The notes under the pieces are model-generated. The model ran no database searches. It saw only the letters and a list, made by a program, of their open reading frames with translations, and had not been told where the DNA came from. 43,912 nt of DNA from an uncultured bacterium (GTDB taxonomy: Bacteria; Cyanobacteriota; Vampirovibrionia; Gastranaerophilales; Gastranaerophilaceae), in NCBI GenBank assembly GCA_902783125.1, contig CACZPS010000180.1:1-43912 (forward strand), in the 5' to 3' direction. Position 1 is the stretch's first letter, and each line of letters opens with the position of its first letter. The position numbers and the translations under genes were made by a program. Of this stretch, positions 1-13,400 are shown in pieces.

Positions 1-1491
1 ATCGCTCAGACTACAGCGTGGAATAAGACCTACTGGCAGCATCAGCGTACAACAACACCTACAACCACATATTCGCTCTATACCTCGGGGGTTAACCTTG
101 TGCGCTCAATATCGACCTCTTACCCGTATGTCGATACTAACTATGCCACACTCGGGGATACACTTAATCTCGTCAACACAAGCTCTAATTATTCCACCAA
201 GTATTTCGGCAGGGCTGCTTACAGCGATACTTATACCGCCTCGGCTTCCCCCGGAACTACCTACGGAACAGTATATCTGCAAGGGAATATGTCGAGCACG
301 TCGTCATACACCGCAACACGCTCTACAATTAACCTCAACGGTAAATCAGGGTTCACAATCAACAGTAACGCAACCCTTGTCTTAGACAAAGTAAGGCTCT
401 ATAACGCCAGTGGTGCAGGGGTCACACTCTCTAACTCGAACGCTAAACTGAATGTCGAGAACTCTTATCTGTCATCTTATATCACGGGTTCAGCGGGGAC
501 TGTCACCTTCACAGGTTTGAACAGAATCGTCGCTAACCTCAGCAATACAAGCTCGAACCTTAAATATATTATCTCGGGCGGCTCTACCTACGTTTCACCG
601 AGTTATATAAAATCATCAATTACAAATAACTCTTATCTATACCTCAACGGCGCAACCGCATTGGGAGGAGCTATATCAGGTTCGGGGACAACCTATGTCA
701 CCGCTAACGGCGCAACCTCAGCTAAGTCTATCAGCCAGGGCGCCTTGAGGGTCAACTCCGGCGGAAAATTGACCACATCCTCAGGCGGGACAATATCCGC
801 TACTATATACAACTACGGGACTATGCAAACAGGCGCATCTGTTTCAGGAAATGTCTACAACTACTCAGGCGGTACATTTACATCAGGTGCAAGTATCTCA
901 GGAGCTTTGACCAACAACTCCGGCGCTACTTTTACCAATAATTCAACTATCACAGGCAGTGTGTCGAACGCAGGGACCTTGTATTCTTCTGCAGGGTATC
1001 TCGCAACCGGTTCATCATCTACTATATCCAACACAGGGAATCTCTATCTGTCGGGAACGCTCGCCAAAGCGATTTCAGGCGCCGGAACTACTTATGTCAA
1101 CAGCAGTTTAGCTATAAACTCGGGCGGGTCAATAGCAGGGACATTGAACCTCTATAACTCGACTCTGACGCTCTCGAGCGGTTCCATAACCTCGTTTGCA
1201 CCTGCGTATCTCACAGGGAGCGGGAACCTCGCAATAGATGTTCAAGGCTCTAATAAAACTGCCGACAGCCTTAACGCTACTTACACAAAATCTGACGGAA
1301 CTATTACCATTAGTTCGATTAACTACCTCTCAGGTATCACTTCCTCAGGCTCGGTCACGGTCTTAGGCGCTAACGTCAGAGCGCGCGGAGCACTCGCGGA
1401 TTCTATAAAGGATAACCCTTATACCTACGGAAACTACGCATTTAATGTAGATTACAGCACATCAACAGGTGCTCTCGTCTACACTCCGGGG
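1..1491 (+). repeat. Unit 0 (head region): Tyr/Thr/Ser-rich start and plain beta-strand repeats
   Basis: The first ~100 residues are unusually rich in Tyr, Thr and Ser. A segment SLYTSGVN at about 73 may be a degenerate linker, but this is weak. From about 310 normal repeats begin (SGFTINSNATLVLDKV), followed by short G/S/T strands such as SGGTISATIYNYGTM. The unit closes with NLAIDV....TAD from 1228, the same closing motif as later units. Codons here favour AAC, CTC, TCG and GGG, unlike the rest of the gene. No signal peptide is visible, so the true N-terminus is upstream. Confidence 0.7.
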
Positions 1492-4400
1492 AGCCTTTAC
1501 ACAGCTATCCATGACACAACCTCAACAAAAACTTATACAATGAAAAGCGACGAAACCGCTCCGACTAACCTCGGCTCGCTCGAGGGTACCTCGCTCACCG
1601 TATATGGCGAAGGGTATGATTATGACGGAAACGGTTATGGCGGGTTAACCGTGCCGTCAGGTAAAACTCTGTCGTTGGATAATATTACTTTCTCAGGGTT
1701 TAAGTCGACTTCGCATGTTACTGCAGCTGTTTTGACTTTATTAGGCGGAACCTCGATTTCTAATTCAACCTTCTCGGGTAATTATACTTATATGACAGCG
1801 TCAGGGGTCGCTAACGGTGCTGTTAGAGTCGCCACGGATTTGTCCGGATATAATATTACAAATTCTTTATTTAGCGGTAACTATGCAAGTTCTGCTACGA
1901 CTTCCGCCAGTACGGAAGGCGGCGCAATTACCTTAGATTCTGCTGCTATCGGGAATATCTCCGCAGATTTTTCTAATAACTATGTTTATACCTCGGCTAA
2001 TCAATCTGCTCTCGGCGGTGCGATTAGAACATATAGTTCTACTGTCGGGAATATCTCAGGCAATTTCTCAGGTAACTTTGCTAAGACGGATTCTACCTCT
2101 CATTCAGCATCCGGCGGGGCGCTTACGTTCAGTTATACAGGTGTCGGAACTATCAGCGGAAGTTTTACGGGGAACTATGCTCAAGGCTATAACGGCGAAG
2201 GCGGTGCGATTTTGTTCTATGCAAATTCGTCATCCCCTAAATCAAGCGGGAATGTTACCGCATCGTTTACCAATAACTATATTATAGGTAACTCTAATGT
2301 GAATTCGTCCTCTTGGGCTACGGGCGGGGCTGTTGTCGTCGGCGGAAAGAACAGTAACTATTATTATACAGTTCCTTTATTCAGCGGTACCTTCTCGGGG
2401 AACTATATTAATATATCTAACGGTACAGCATACGGCGGTGCTTTATACAACCACGGTACCGTTACTAACATAACATCATCATTCACTGGGAACTATGCTA
2501 ATTCTACAAGCGGAACAGGTTACGGTGGTGCTATCTATAACGAAGGAACCATGACTATTACAGATGGGTCGTTCTCTAATAACTGGGCGAAAACAGACGG
2601 CGGCGCTATATATAACACAGGAACGTTAAACATCAAATCCTCCGGCGCTAATGTGTCGTTCTCCGGTAACAGAATCGGAAGCGCCTCAGGGAGCCTCAAC
2701 GATATCTATAACTCCGGAACCTTGAATCTGAGCGCAGCAAGCGGGAAAAGTATAACTTTTAGCGGAAGAGTTAATGATGCGTCCACAAGAACAGGGACTA
2801 CTACATTTACAGGTCCGGGGACTTTGAATCTCTCGTCGAATTATTATTTCTATCAGAAACAACTCAACATAGCTAGCGGTACTGTTAACGCTTACGCAAC
2901 TTATTTGTCTCCGACTAACACGATTGCTAACGCAGGTACATTACAATTGTCCGGCGGAACACTGTCCAAAAATATCGGGGCTTACAATTCTACCTACGGT
3001 ACAACAATCCTTACAGGAAATATCGGAATCTCATCAGGGGTTAGTATTGATAATACTTTTAATTTTAATAACAAAACCCTCACTCTCTCATCCGGCGGAA
3101 CAATTTCTTCGCATACCTTTAGAACAATAACGGGAAGCGGGAATATCGCGATTGATGTCTATACCTCATCTTCTCAGTCGACAACAGCCGATTTCTTCAA
3201 CGCTAACAGCGTTTCAAGCGTCGGTACGATTACCATAAGTTCTATCAATTGGACAGGCTCGGCTATAAATAACTCAAACAGAACAGTTCAAGTGCTCGGA
3301 AATAACCTCAAAAATTATGGCGCTCTTTCCTCAAGCGCTTCATCTTATACAAGCGGATATTATAAGTACAAAGTTTCTCTCCAAGACGGGTATTTGAAAT
3401 TCCAAAACGCAGATTTGTACACAGCTATCGTCGATAACGCAGCTTCAAGAACTTATAATATCACTTCTGCAGAGGCTCTGCCTGCCGCTCCTACTATGGG
3501 TGGAACAACGCTTACCGTAAACGGCGGGAATTATACCGTCGCAGGAAATTATACAACCTCAATCTCAAGCGGGCAAACAATGAACCTTAACAGTGTCGCA
3601 TCGTGGGCAGGCGGGTTCGCTAACAAAGGAACTTTGAATCTTACTCCGGGAACTTCTAATACAGTCATCTCCGGAAATATATCTGATTATTCGGGAAGTA
3701 CCGTAGTTAACCCTAACGGAGTTTATTATGTGTATTTCGCAGGTAGCGTCGAAAATGATTTGACTATCAACGATAACGCTATTGCCGAAATCGCTCCGGC
3801 TAACCTCAAAAACCTTAATACTAACAGCGGTACCTTGATGTTAGTCCAAAGTTCGGCACTCGCCTCAGATATCTCAGGCTCAGGTACCACTATCTTCTCC
3901 GTCTCAGGAATTTCCTCCGATAAAAATATTGACCAAAATGTTATTCAGGTCAATAACGGCGCTAATGTTACCAATACCGGTACAATTACCGTTAATTCCA
4001 CTCTTGATAACAGCGGAACTATCAATAACCAAGGAACTTTGACCGTCAATGGCGCTAATAATTTAGGCTTGATAACCGATGCGGATTCGCCTAAAGGGAA
4101 ATTGGTTACGAATGCCGGCTCCGGCGCTACTATCGTCGTCAACAAGACTGTTACCCAAAAAGATGTCGTTCATCAATCAGGAACACTCGATATTAACGCT
4201 AAATTGACCGCATCTGGAACTATCTCTAACAGCGCCATTATTCAAGGTGATGCGTCTAATATCGCAGGCGCTGTTTCTAACAGCGGGTCGTTGTATCTCG
4301 AAGGCGGTTCAGTCCAAAATAATATCACAGGCGCTTCCGGTACTACTTATATCGGCACTGCATCATCTAAAGCAGAAGTTACTAATAGTAGTACTATTTC

Positions 4401-7400
4401 TCAAAAACAATTGAATATCTTAAAATCAGACAGCAAATTGACTAACACAGGTAATGTCGTCGTCAATGGATTGAATAACTCCGGCTCTATCGCTAATAAC
4501 GGTAATTTTGTCGTCTTAAGCGGAAATACCCAAATTAATTCCGGAGCTATCTCGGGTAACGGTTCTCTACACGTCGGCTATCATGATACTACCTATGGTT
4601 CGACTACTTCTGCTGTTTTAAACATTAATAAAAATGTCACCCAAAATAATATTTATGTCGAAAATTCGGGAAGTAATTTGACCTTCGATGCTGATAACGT
4701 TGCGTTGACTAACGGTATTCAGAATGCCGGTTCTGTCTATGTCACCGGCGGAACACTCGGGTTTGATATCGGTAATTACGGCTCTGCTGTCGGAAATACT
4801 TATTTTAACGGTAATACTATCGTTAACGGTAATGTTTCAGGTAATAATGTGTATCTTATGAGTGGAACTACTACTCTGAATAATGGTACGTTCTATGAAA
4901 TCAACGGATTGGTAGCAAATGGTGGCGCTCTGTCTACCGTTAATAATGTTGTAGCTGATATTTCGTTAGGTAATACAACATTGACTCAATCGTTAAATTG
5001 GGGATTGGATATCAGCGGGTCGCTCTACGATGCAGATACGTTAAGTTCTTCTAATAATTTATCCGGCAGTAACTCTATTAATATCAATGCTCTTAATTTT
5101 GTCGACCCGATTACTAAAAAAGGAAGTATTCAAATCCTTAATGATAATCTTAAATCGGTTGGTAAATTAGCCGATACAGTCAGCGGTTTGACTAAAGACG
5201 GTTCAACTTATTATTATTCAAGAGGTGAATATATCAGATATATTGTTGAATACGATAGTTCAACCGGTAGTCTTGTGTTCGATTGGGATCCGTCATTAAA
5301 CGGACTTTATTCTGCTATTAAAGATACTTTGACTGCTAAAACTTATGATATGTCAAGGGATGAGTATATGCCTACTGATGTCGGTGGTATGGGCGGTACT
5401 ACAATGGTTATCAACGGTAACGGTTATCTTATCGGTGGAAATAATAATAACGGGATTACGTTAAATAGCGGTTCATCAGGTTCTTTGACTATTAATGATG
5501 CTACTATAAGCGGGTTTAACGGAGGAGATGGGTTCTTATATGTGGCAGCAGGAACTGCATATATTAATAATTCTACTATTGAAAATAACACAGAAACCCA
5601 ATATGGCGGTGGTGCTATGCAAGTTGATGGTACTGCTTATATTACTGATACAAGTTTTAAAAATAATACGACTACTGCTGAGCGTGGCGGGGCATTGATA
5701 TTGGCAGGTTCCACTCCAATTGTAAATATTACCGCTGACAGTAAAAATGTCGAATTTACTGGTAACAAAGCTAATGGTGTTGCTGATGATATTTATATTA
5801 AAAATGAATTAGGTAAACTTAACCTCACTGTTAATGATAACAGAAGTATTACATTCGACGGCAGAATCGGCGATAGAGGTGTCGTGACTTCAACCGGCGC
5901 AGGGGAGATTATCTTTAATGATGTTTTACAAGTCACAAGTTTGACTAACAGTTCGAATATCTATATTTCTCCAGTAAATTTACAAGTCGCTAACGCTGTC
6001 ACTAACTCGGGGAATATCTATTTTAATGATTCAACGGTGCTTGGTTCTGATATCTCAGGAACAGGTAAGGTTTGGTTCGATAATGGAGGCTCATCTTCAA
6101 AAACAATTTCTCAAAATGAAGTAGATATCGCATCAGGTATGACAGTTACTAACACCGGTACAATTACTGCTAAGTTGACAAACACCGGAACAATTGCGAA
6201 CTCCGGTATGGTTAATATCACAGGCGGAACTAATAACGTTACTATTACAAAAGTTTCAGGTTCTTCAACAGGGACTGTAAAGGTTGAAAGCGGTAAGACA
6301 GTTGATAATAAAGCTGAAATTACAACCTTTAATTTCAATAACGCAGGAACTGTTACAAATAACGCTGTAATCACTGCAACTACAGGTATTACAAACTCAG
6401 GTACTTTGACAACGTCCGCTAACCTTGCAGGACCTATTACAAACTCAGGTACTTTGTCCGTTGATTCCGCAGGTTATATCCAAGGTAATGTTACAAATAC
6501 AAATGGTATCGTAAATATCGCTAACGGCGGGAACCTTGATTACGGTATTACAAGCGGTACGGTTAACCTCAATAGCGGTGAAGTGTTTATGTCTGCAAGC
6601 AGATTCTCTGATGTCACGCTTAATGCAAACGGCGGTAGTTTGAATACTCAAGATAATATCGCGCTTAATTCATACTCTTTGGGCGCTTTGAATTTGGTTA
6701 ACAACTTGTCATTGAAAATTGATGTCGATGCTTTAAACTTGAATGCTGATAAGTTCGTCGGTACTTCTTCCGCATCAGGCTCAGGTGTCATTCAGTTGGC
6801 TATCAATCTTTATACAACAGGCTCATCCGGTAAAATCGCTAATGTGTTCGATTCTAATCTGAAAAATAAAGTTTCTTTTGAGTCTTATGAAGCTGCTATT
6901 GATAATTTCAGATATAGCGTTTCTTATGATTCAGCTGACGGTTCTATTAATATTGATAATGCAAATCTATATTCTGCAGTCCATGACAATCGAGCAGATG
7001 ACAGAAGTTATACAATTAGAAATGATAACCTAGGCGAAGGTGTTTATGGCGAAGCTGTTAATGTTGATCTCGGCTCTCAAGAAGGCGGAAATCTGACAAT
7101 TGAAGGTGAAGGCAGAACTATTGACGGGAACAGTTATAATGGTATTACTATCTCAGGAAAAACATTAACCTTGAATAACGCAATTATAACAGGATTTGTC
7201 GGGGGACAAGGCGCGTTAAAAAACAATGCAGGAACCTTGAATATTAACAATGTTAACTTTGTTTCTAATACAGAAAATTCTGACGTCGGGGGTGGTGCAT
7301 TTACATCAACAGGCGGTACAGCAAATGTTGTTGATTCAAACTTTGCTAATAACTCAACACTTGCGTCAAATGGCGGAGCTATTTATGTGGGTGCTGACGG

Positions 7401-10400
7401 TATTGTTAACATAACTGCTCAGAACAGCAATGTTACATTCTCCGGTAACATAGCCAATAATGTTTCAGATGATGTTTATCTTGCAGTTTCTTCTTCAAGC
7501 CTCAACCTTGATTCGCAAACAGATAGAACAATTACATTTGGCGGTCGTGTGACGGGTGACGGTTCTGTAACTTCTCAAGGTGCAGGTGCTATATACTTTA
7601 ACGATGATTTGCAAGTCGCAAACCTTACCAACAGCGGTAATATCTACATTTCTCCTGTTGATTTGATGGTTGCAAATGATGTATCAAATAGCGGAAGTAT
7701 TTATTTGACAGATTCATCTGTCCTTGGGTCAGATATTTCAGGCTCAGGTAATATTTATTTCCAAGACAGTGCTTCAACAAGTAAGACAATCACTCAAAAT
7801 GAGGTTGATATTGCATCAGGTAAAACTGTAATAAACACAGGTACAATAACCGCAAAATTAACAAACTCAGGTATTATTGAAAATACGGGAACTTTGAATA
7901 TCAATGGCGGCACTAATAACGTTACGGTTTCCGGTTCAACTTCTGCAGGTGTTGCTAATTTCTCTAATACTGTTATAAATAATGCTTCGATTACACAGCA
8001 ACGAATTACAAATACAGGTGCTCTTACAAATTCCGCTAATATGACATCGCCGGTGATATATAATACAGGTGTTTTTACAAATAATTCAGGTGTTTTAACA
8101 GGTACTATATATTCATCAGGGACTTTATCATCTCATCTCCAATATTTAAAAGGTGATATACATAACTCGGGTACATTGAATGTGTTGGGTGGTACAACGC
8201 AAGGCACAATAGGTAATTACTCAGGTGCTGCGGGTAATCTAAATATTATGGGTGATGTTACGCTTGCACATTCAATTAACAATCAAAATGTAGCATTATC
8301 GTCTGGTAAAACGCTTACATTTAATAAAGAGAGTATGCTGGATTTAGTAAGTTTTACCGCAGGTAGTGATAGTGCGTTTAATACCCAAAACGGTCAGATT
8401 GATAATAAAGCTCAGGGCAGTGCAGGATATATTTCACTCGGTTCGGTTACGATGACTGGTGATATGGCTTGGAATACCGATGTTCAATTATCAACCCATT
8501 CTGCTGATTTCATTAGTGGTTCATTGTCAGGCGGAAATGGTAAAATTGTTATAGAGAATATTCTTCTTTGGGATGATTCAGGTTCTGACGCGACAGATGC
8601 ACTGCCATTTACGGGTGATAAAAGAATTCAAATCGCTTTAGGCACTATTAGCAGTGCTATTAAGTTATTCGATGAAAGATATAAGGTTTCGAGTGTTGAT
8701 CATCCTGAATTAGAATATATTGCTGAATATGTATATGAAGGTACCGGTGCTGAGCAAAAAGGATATTTGGATTTCCACTATGGGAATTTATATACGGCAA
8801 TCCATAATAGTGCAGTTTCTCGTGCTTACAACATGAATTATGTCGGTGATGAAGTCGTAAATCGTGACCTTGGATCTATGGAAGGCACAAACGCAACCCT
8901 GACTGTTAACGGTTATAACTATAATGTCAACGGTAATGGTCATTCAGGTGTAACTATCGGTTCAGGTAACACTATGATTGTCAACAATGTTGGTGATGTG
9001 AATAAATCAGGTTCAACCGATGAGGAAAAATATTCAAACAACGGCTGGTACGGATTTGTTGGACAAAGTGTGATAAATCAAGGCGCATTTACCTTGTCTA
9101 ATTCTGTTGTTAGTAATAATTCTCAGTCTGATGCGGGTACCTTTGTTAACTATGGAACAATGACTATAAATGATTCAGTGTTCTATTCTAATAAGTCAAC
9201 TAATACTGCGGCAGGCGGTTATGGTTATGCAGGTGCAATATTTAATGAAAGTGGCGGAAATTTAGCAGTTATTAATACTAAGTTTATTAGTAATGAAGCT
9301 AAGTATGGCGGAGGCTTGTTAATTGTTAGTGATACTAATACGATTGTTTCTATTTCAGATTCTGAATTTAGTAATAATAAGGCTACCGGTTCTGATATGG
9401 GATTTGGTGGGGCTATTGAAATAGAAGGAACTCCAAGTACAACACCAATTACTATTACAAATACTAAATTTACATCAAACTCTGCAGTAACCTATGGTGG
9501 TGCTATTAAGAATTCAGGGAATTTGAGTGTTTCAGATTCTACATTTACTTCTAACATAGCAGGAACTGTTGGCGGTGCAATCCATAATTCAGGCACTTTG
9601 ACAGTTACTGATTCAAACTTTACAAATAACACTGCGGGAACAGCAGACGGTGGCGCCGCTATATATAATACCGGTACAACAACCGTTATTGCAAATAATG
9701 AAGATGTGTTATTCTCTGGGAACAAGGCTAATAATGTTGCAAATGATATTTATAACTCTGCAACTTTGAACTTAAATGCAAAATCAGGTAAATCCATTAC
9801 CTTCAACGGTTCTGTTACTGATTCGGAAAATAGTGCAGGTGTTATAAATGTTAACGTTGGAGATTACACAGGTGTTGTAAACTTTAATAACAAGGTTTCT
9901 CAAAGCCAAATGAATATTAATGCAGGGACAGTAAGCATTCAAGCCGGTAATCTTGATATCACAAACGGGATTGTGAATAAAGGGATTTTACGTCTTGATA
10001 CAGGTACATTAGTTTCTAAAAATACTATTTCATCAATAGGTGTAATAAATATTGTCAATAATGCAACTGTTGATTCTTATGCTAATATTTCTCAAAGTGA
10101 GTTGAATATTAATACCGGTGCAACATTTATTTCCAATGCTTATATAAATGCTCCTGTTATAAATGCGGGTTCATTTGATAATAATGCAATGCTAAACGGT
10201 ACGTTAACGAACTTGAATATCGCTGCATCATCTGCGAATAATCTGGTCGGTAATGTGGGAAATACAGGAGTATTAACTATTGAAGGCGGCGAGTTGTCTT
10301 ATATTATTGCGAAAGAAACAACAGGTAATGCTTTTGATTTGGGTACGACTGTAGTTTCTGCCGATACAGTTGTTAAAAATAATGGTTCCATTTATCAAAA

Positions 10401-13400
10401 GAATTTAACTATTAATGATGGTGTAACACTGTCTAATGATAGTATCATTTCGGTTGGTTCGGTTTTATCTAATGACGGTACGTCACTCGTAAATAACGGA
10501 ACATTGAACTTGTATGGAACAACTAACACAGGCAAAATTACGGGAACAGGAACAACAAATATTCAATCCGGTGCTGTTGTAACTAATAGTTCGACAATCA
10601 ATCAATCTAATTTGAATAACGCAGGAACATTTAATACTAATATTTCTGATATTACAGCAACAAGCGGAATCCATAATAGTGGTGTATTAAATATTACAGG
10701 TGGTACTACTCAAAATGCGATTACCGATTTTAACAATGTTGCGGGTACTATGAATGTTAATTCTGATGTAAATATAAATCATTCTGTGTCTAACCAAAAT
10801 GTTGTGTTGGCAAACGGTACTGTTACTCAATTGATGAATGGTGGGGTTTTAGATTTGTCAAGTGTGACTTCAAACGGTGCAATATTAAATACTCAAAATT
10901 CACAAATTGATAATACAAACATAAAATTAGGGGATGTGAATCTTACAGAAGATTTAACTTGGAAGATTGATGTTGATTTGGCTTATTCAGAGCCTCGACA
11001 TGCGTCTGATTTGATTCAAGGTTCGTTATCAGACGGTTCTGCAAAAATTACAATTGACAGTATAATTCTTTTACATGATTTGGGGAACTCTGAGGCGGAT
11101 GTATTACCGTTTACAGGTGATAACAGAATTCAAATTGCTTCAGGTTCAATTAGCAGTGCAATTCAGCTAAGTACTGCAAAATTTTTGCTTGCAAGCACTT
11201 CAAGAAGTGATTTGAATTATTTTGTTGAATATAATTTTGAAGGTTTGGGTTCAGAACAGAATGGGTATTTAGATTTCCATTACGGTGATTTATACACGGC
11301 TGTTCACAACTCTGCTCAAGTAAGAGATTATGATTTCGCATATAGCGGTAATGAAATTTTAACAAGAAATTTAAATACTTCATCAGGCGTCGGAATGGAA
11401 GGAACGGATGCAACCTTGACAATAAAGGGTGCAAATAAATCATTGGTTGGTAATGGTTATTCAGGATTCTATATTACAGGCAGTAATACATTGATTGTTG
11501 AAAATATCGGTAAATATAACACTACTACCAGTGTGGTTGAAGAATCTTGGTCCGGTACGCCTTGGGCGTTCAGGTTTAGGACTGATTCTCAAAATAATAA
11601 AATTTCAAATTCCGTATTCGCCAATAATATGATGGATAAAAATGGTGATAATAATATCAGAGGCTTTATTTCTTTATTAACTAGTGGGAATACTGCATCA
11701 AAATTATCTATTGAAAATTCATATTTTATTGATAATACATCAGATAATTTAGTATTATTATATACCGAAGGTAATTATTCCTTGTTGTCACTAAATAATG
11801 TGGTATTTAAAAATAATAATATGGGATCTGCACTGATAATTCACAGTGAAGGAGTTCTTAACATTATTAACTCAATCTTTGATGATAATTTGAGCACTAC
11901 TAATTTAATAAAAGTTAGAGGTTCAAGTAGTGAAAATATTATATCAAATTCTCATATTATTAATAATGATAATGCGTCAGTTAGCGGTAATTCATTAATT
12001 GAAGTTGATGGATCTTCAAAACTGACACTAAATAATGTCGAAATTAAAAATAATACATCAAAAGGTGCTGGTATAGTCAGACTGAATGGTGGTGCGGGTT
12101 CAGAATTAGCAATAGTAAATTCAATATTTGAAGGAAATATCTCTAATGGTGCTGGCGGCGCTATTGAGTATGATAATCAAAACCACATAGTTCATATTTC
12201 AGGTTCAACCTTTAAAAATAATGAATCTAGAGGTTCTTATGATGGTGCAATACATATGAACGGTTCAGCATCTGAATTGTATGTTTCAGATTCAAATTTT
12301 GAGGGTAACAAAATATTAAATGGTAATGGTGGCGCTGTTTCAACGCTTGGGACATCAGTTTTTGACGGTACAAATTTTACCTCAAATTCTTCAAAGCAGG
12401 GTGGGTCATTATATATTGAAGGGACTTCAACAGTTTCAGATTCCATATTTACATCGAATACTGCAACCGGTGGCGGTGGTGCTGTTTTTGTAGCTAATGG
12501 TTCAGTATCATTTGTTGAGTCTGATTTTGTATCAAATCAGGGTTCATTAGGTGGCGCAATATATAACAAGGCTAATGTTACTGTTACAGATACTGATTTT
12601 ACAGATAATATTGCATCTTCAAGAGGCGGTGCTATATATAATACTTCAATTTTTACTGTTATTGCGAATGCGGATAATGTATCATTCTCAGGGAACAAGG
12701 CTGGTAATTTATTAAATGATATTTATAATGAAAACACATTATATTTAAAATCCGGCGGTGATTATTCATCTGATAATTATAAATCTATAACATTTGGTGG
12801 AACAATTACTGATAGTGCAACGCCTAAAGGAACATTGATAATTGGGAATGTTGACGAGGAAGTTGGCTATAATGGTATTATAAACTTTAATAATACTCTG
12901 ACTCAATCAAGAATGAATATTAATTCCGGTAAGGTCAATATAGCAGCTTCTGATTTAAAGATTACAAATGATATTGAGAATGTATCATTGTTACGATTGA
13001 CATCAGGTTCAAGCAATATTTCAGTGTTGACATCCTCAGTTTCAGGTCAAGGCGGAACGGTTCAGTTTGATGCAGGTGCTGATAAAACTATTGAGGTTAA
13101 TAGTATAATCTCAGGGAACTCGGTTAATATCCACTCAGGTACATTGCATTTGAATAATGGTTCATTCTTGTCTATTGCGGGAACAACTGTTGATAATAAC
13201 AGCAGGTTAGATGTTCAAAACGGTAGGGTTACTGAAATAAATCTCGGCAGTGTTGTTCTTAATTCAGATTTAAAACTTTCAATAGATGCCGATTTAACCC
13301 AAACTTCAGGGGTAACGCCTATTACTGAAGACGGAACTGTTCATTATATACTTGATAAAGGTGTGGATAGTTTTGCAGCATCTGATTTAGTTAATAGTGA

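Larger units (their letters stand above)
1..4800. other. Region of distinct synonymous codon use at the 5' side of the gene
   Basis: Asn codons AAC:AAT count 11:2 in 301-600, 4:12 in 4501-4800 and 0:10 in 34201-34500. Leu in 301-600 is mostly CTN. Hand-counted G+C is 29/60 in lines 61-120 and 1201-1260, 23/60 in 3301-3360 and 15/60 in 5041-5100. The change is gradual, inside one open frame, with no break in the repeat architecture. Confidence 0.8.
8785..11286 (+). repeat. Unit 5, class A linker (best consensus) with Pmp-type array
   Basis: 834 residues. The linker is close to consensus: NLYTAIHNSAVSRAYNM, DEVVNRDLGSMEG, ATLTVNG, NVNGNGHSGVTI. Six GGAI-type motifs occur in 9226-9669 with FTSN/FTNN coils, then FSGNKANNVANDIYN, TLNLNAKSGKSITF and GVVNFNNKVSQ. 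The block 10237-10560 (EGGELSYII, GSIYQKN) has a homologue in unit 8. It closes with LTWKIDVDL (10954) and LPFTGDNRIQIA. Confidence 0.87.

Noticed and set aside
98-385. Short + strand open frames in the second frame (98-385, also near 1982, 2924, 21959, 27821, 42590)
   Set aside because: All lie inside the giant frame, with no plausible product. They are out-of-frame readings of the repeats.
5518-5535. RTX-type calcium-binding nonapeptide repeats (NGGDG)
   Set aside because: Only isolated GGDG-like strings occur. No run of GGxGxD nonapeptides is seen, so this is not an RTX protein on this evidence.
9661-9670. TATAAT-like promoter -10 boxes, here and at dozens of other GGAIYN sites
   Set aside because: They arise because Ile-Tyr-Asn of GGAIYN is written ATATATAAT or ATTTATAAT. 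They sit at the same place in each coding repeat, with no -35 partner or following gene. Silent internal initiation cannot be excluded but is not supported.
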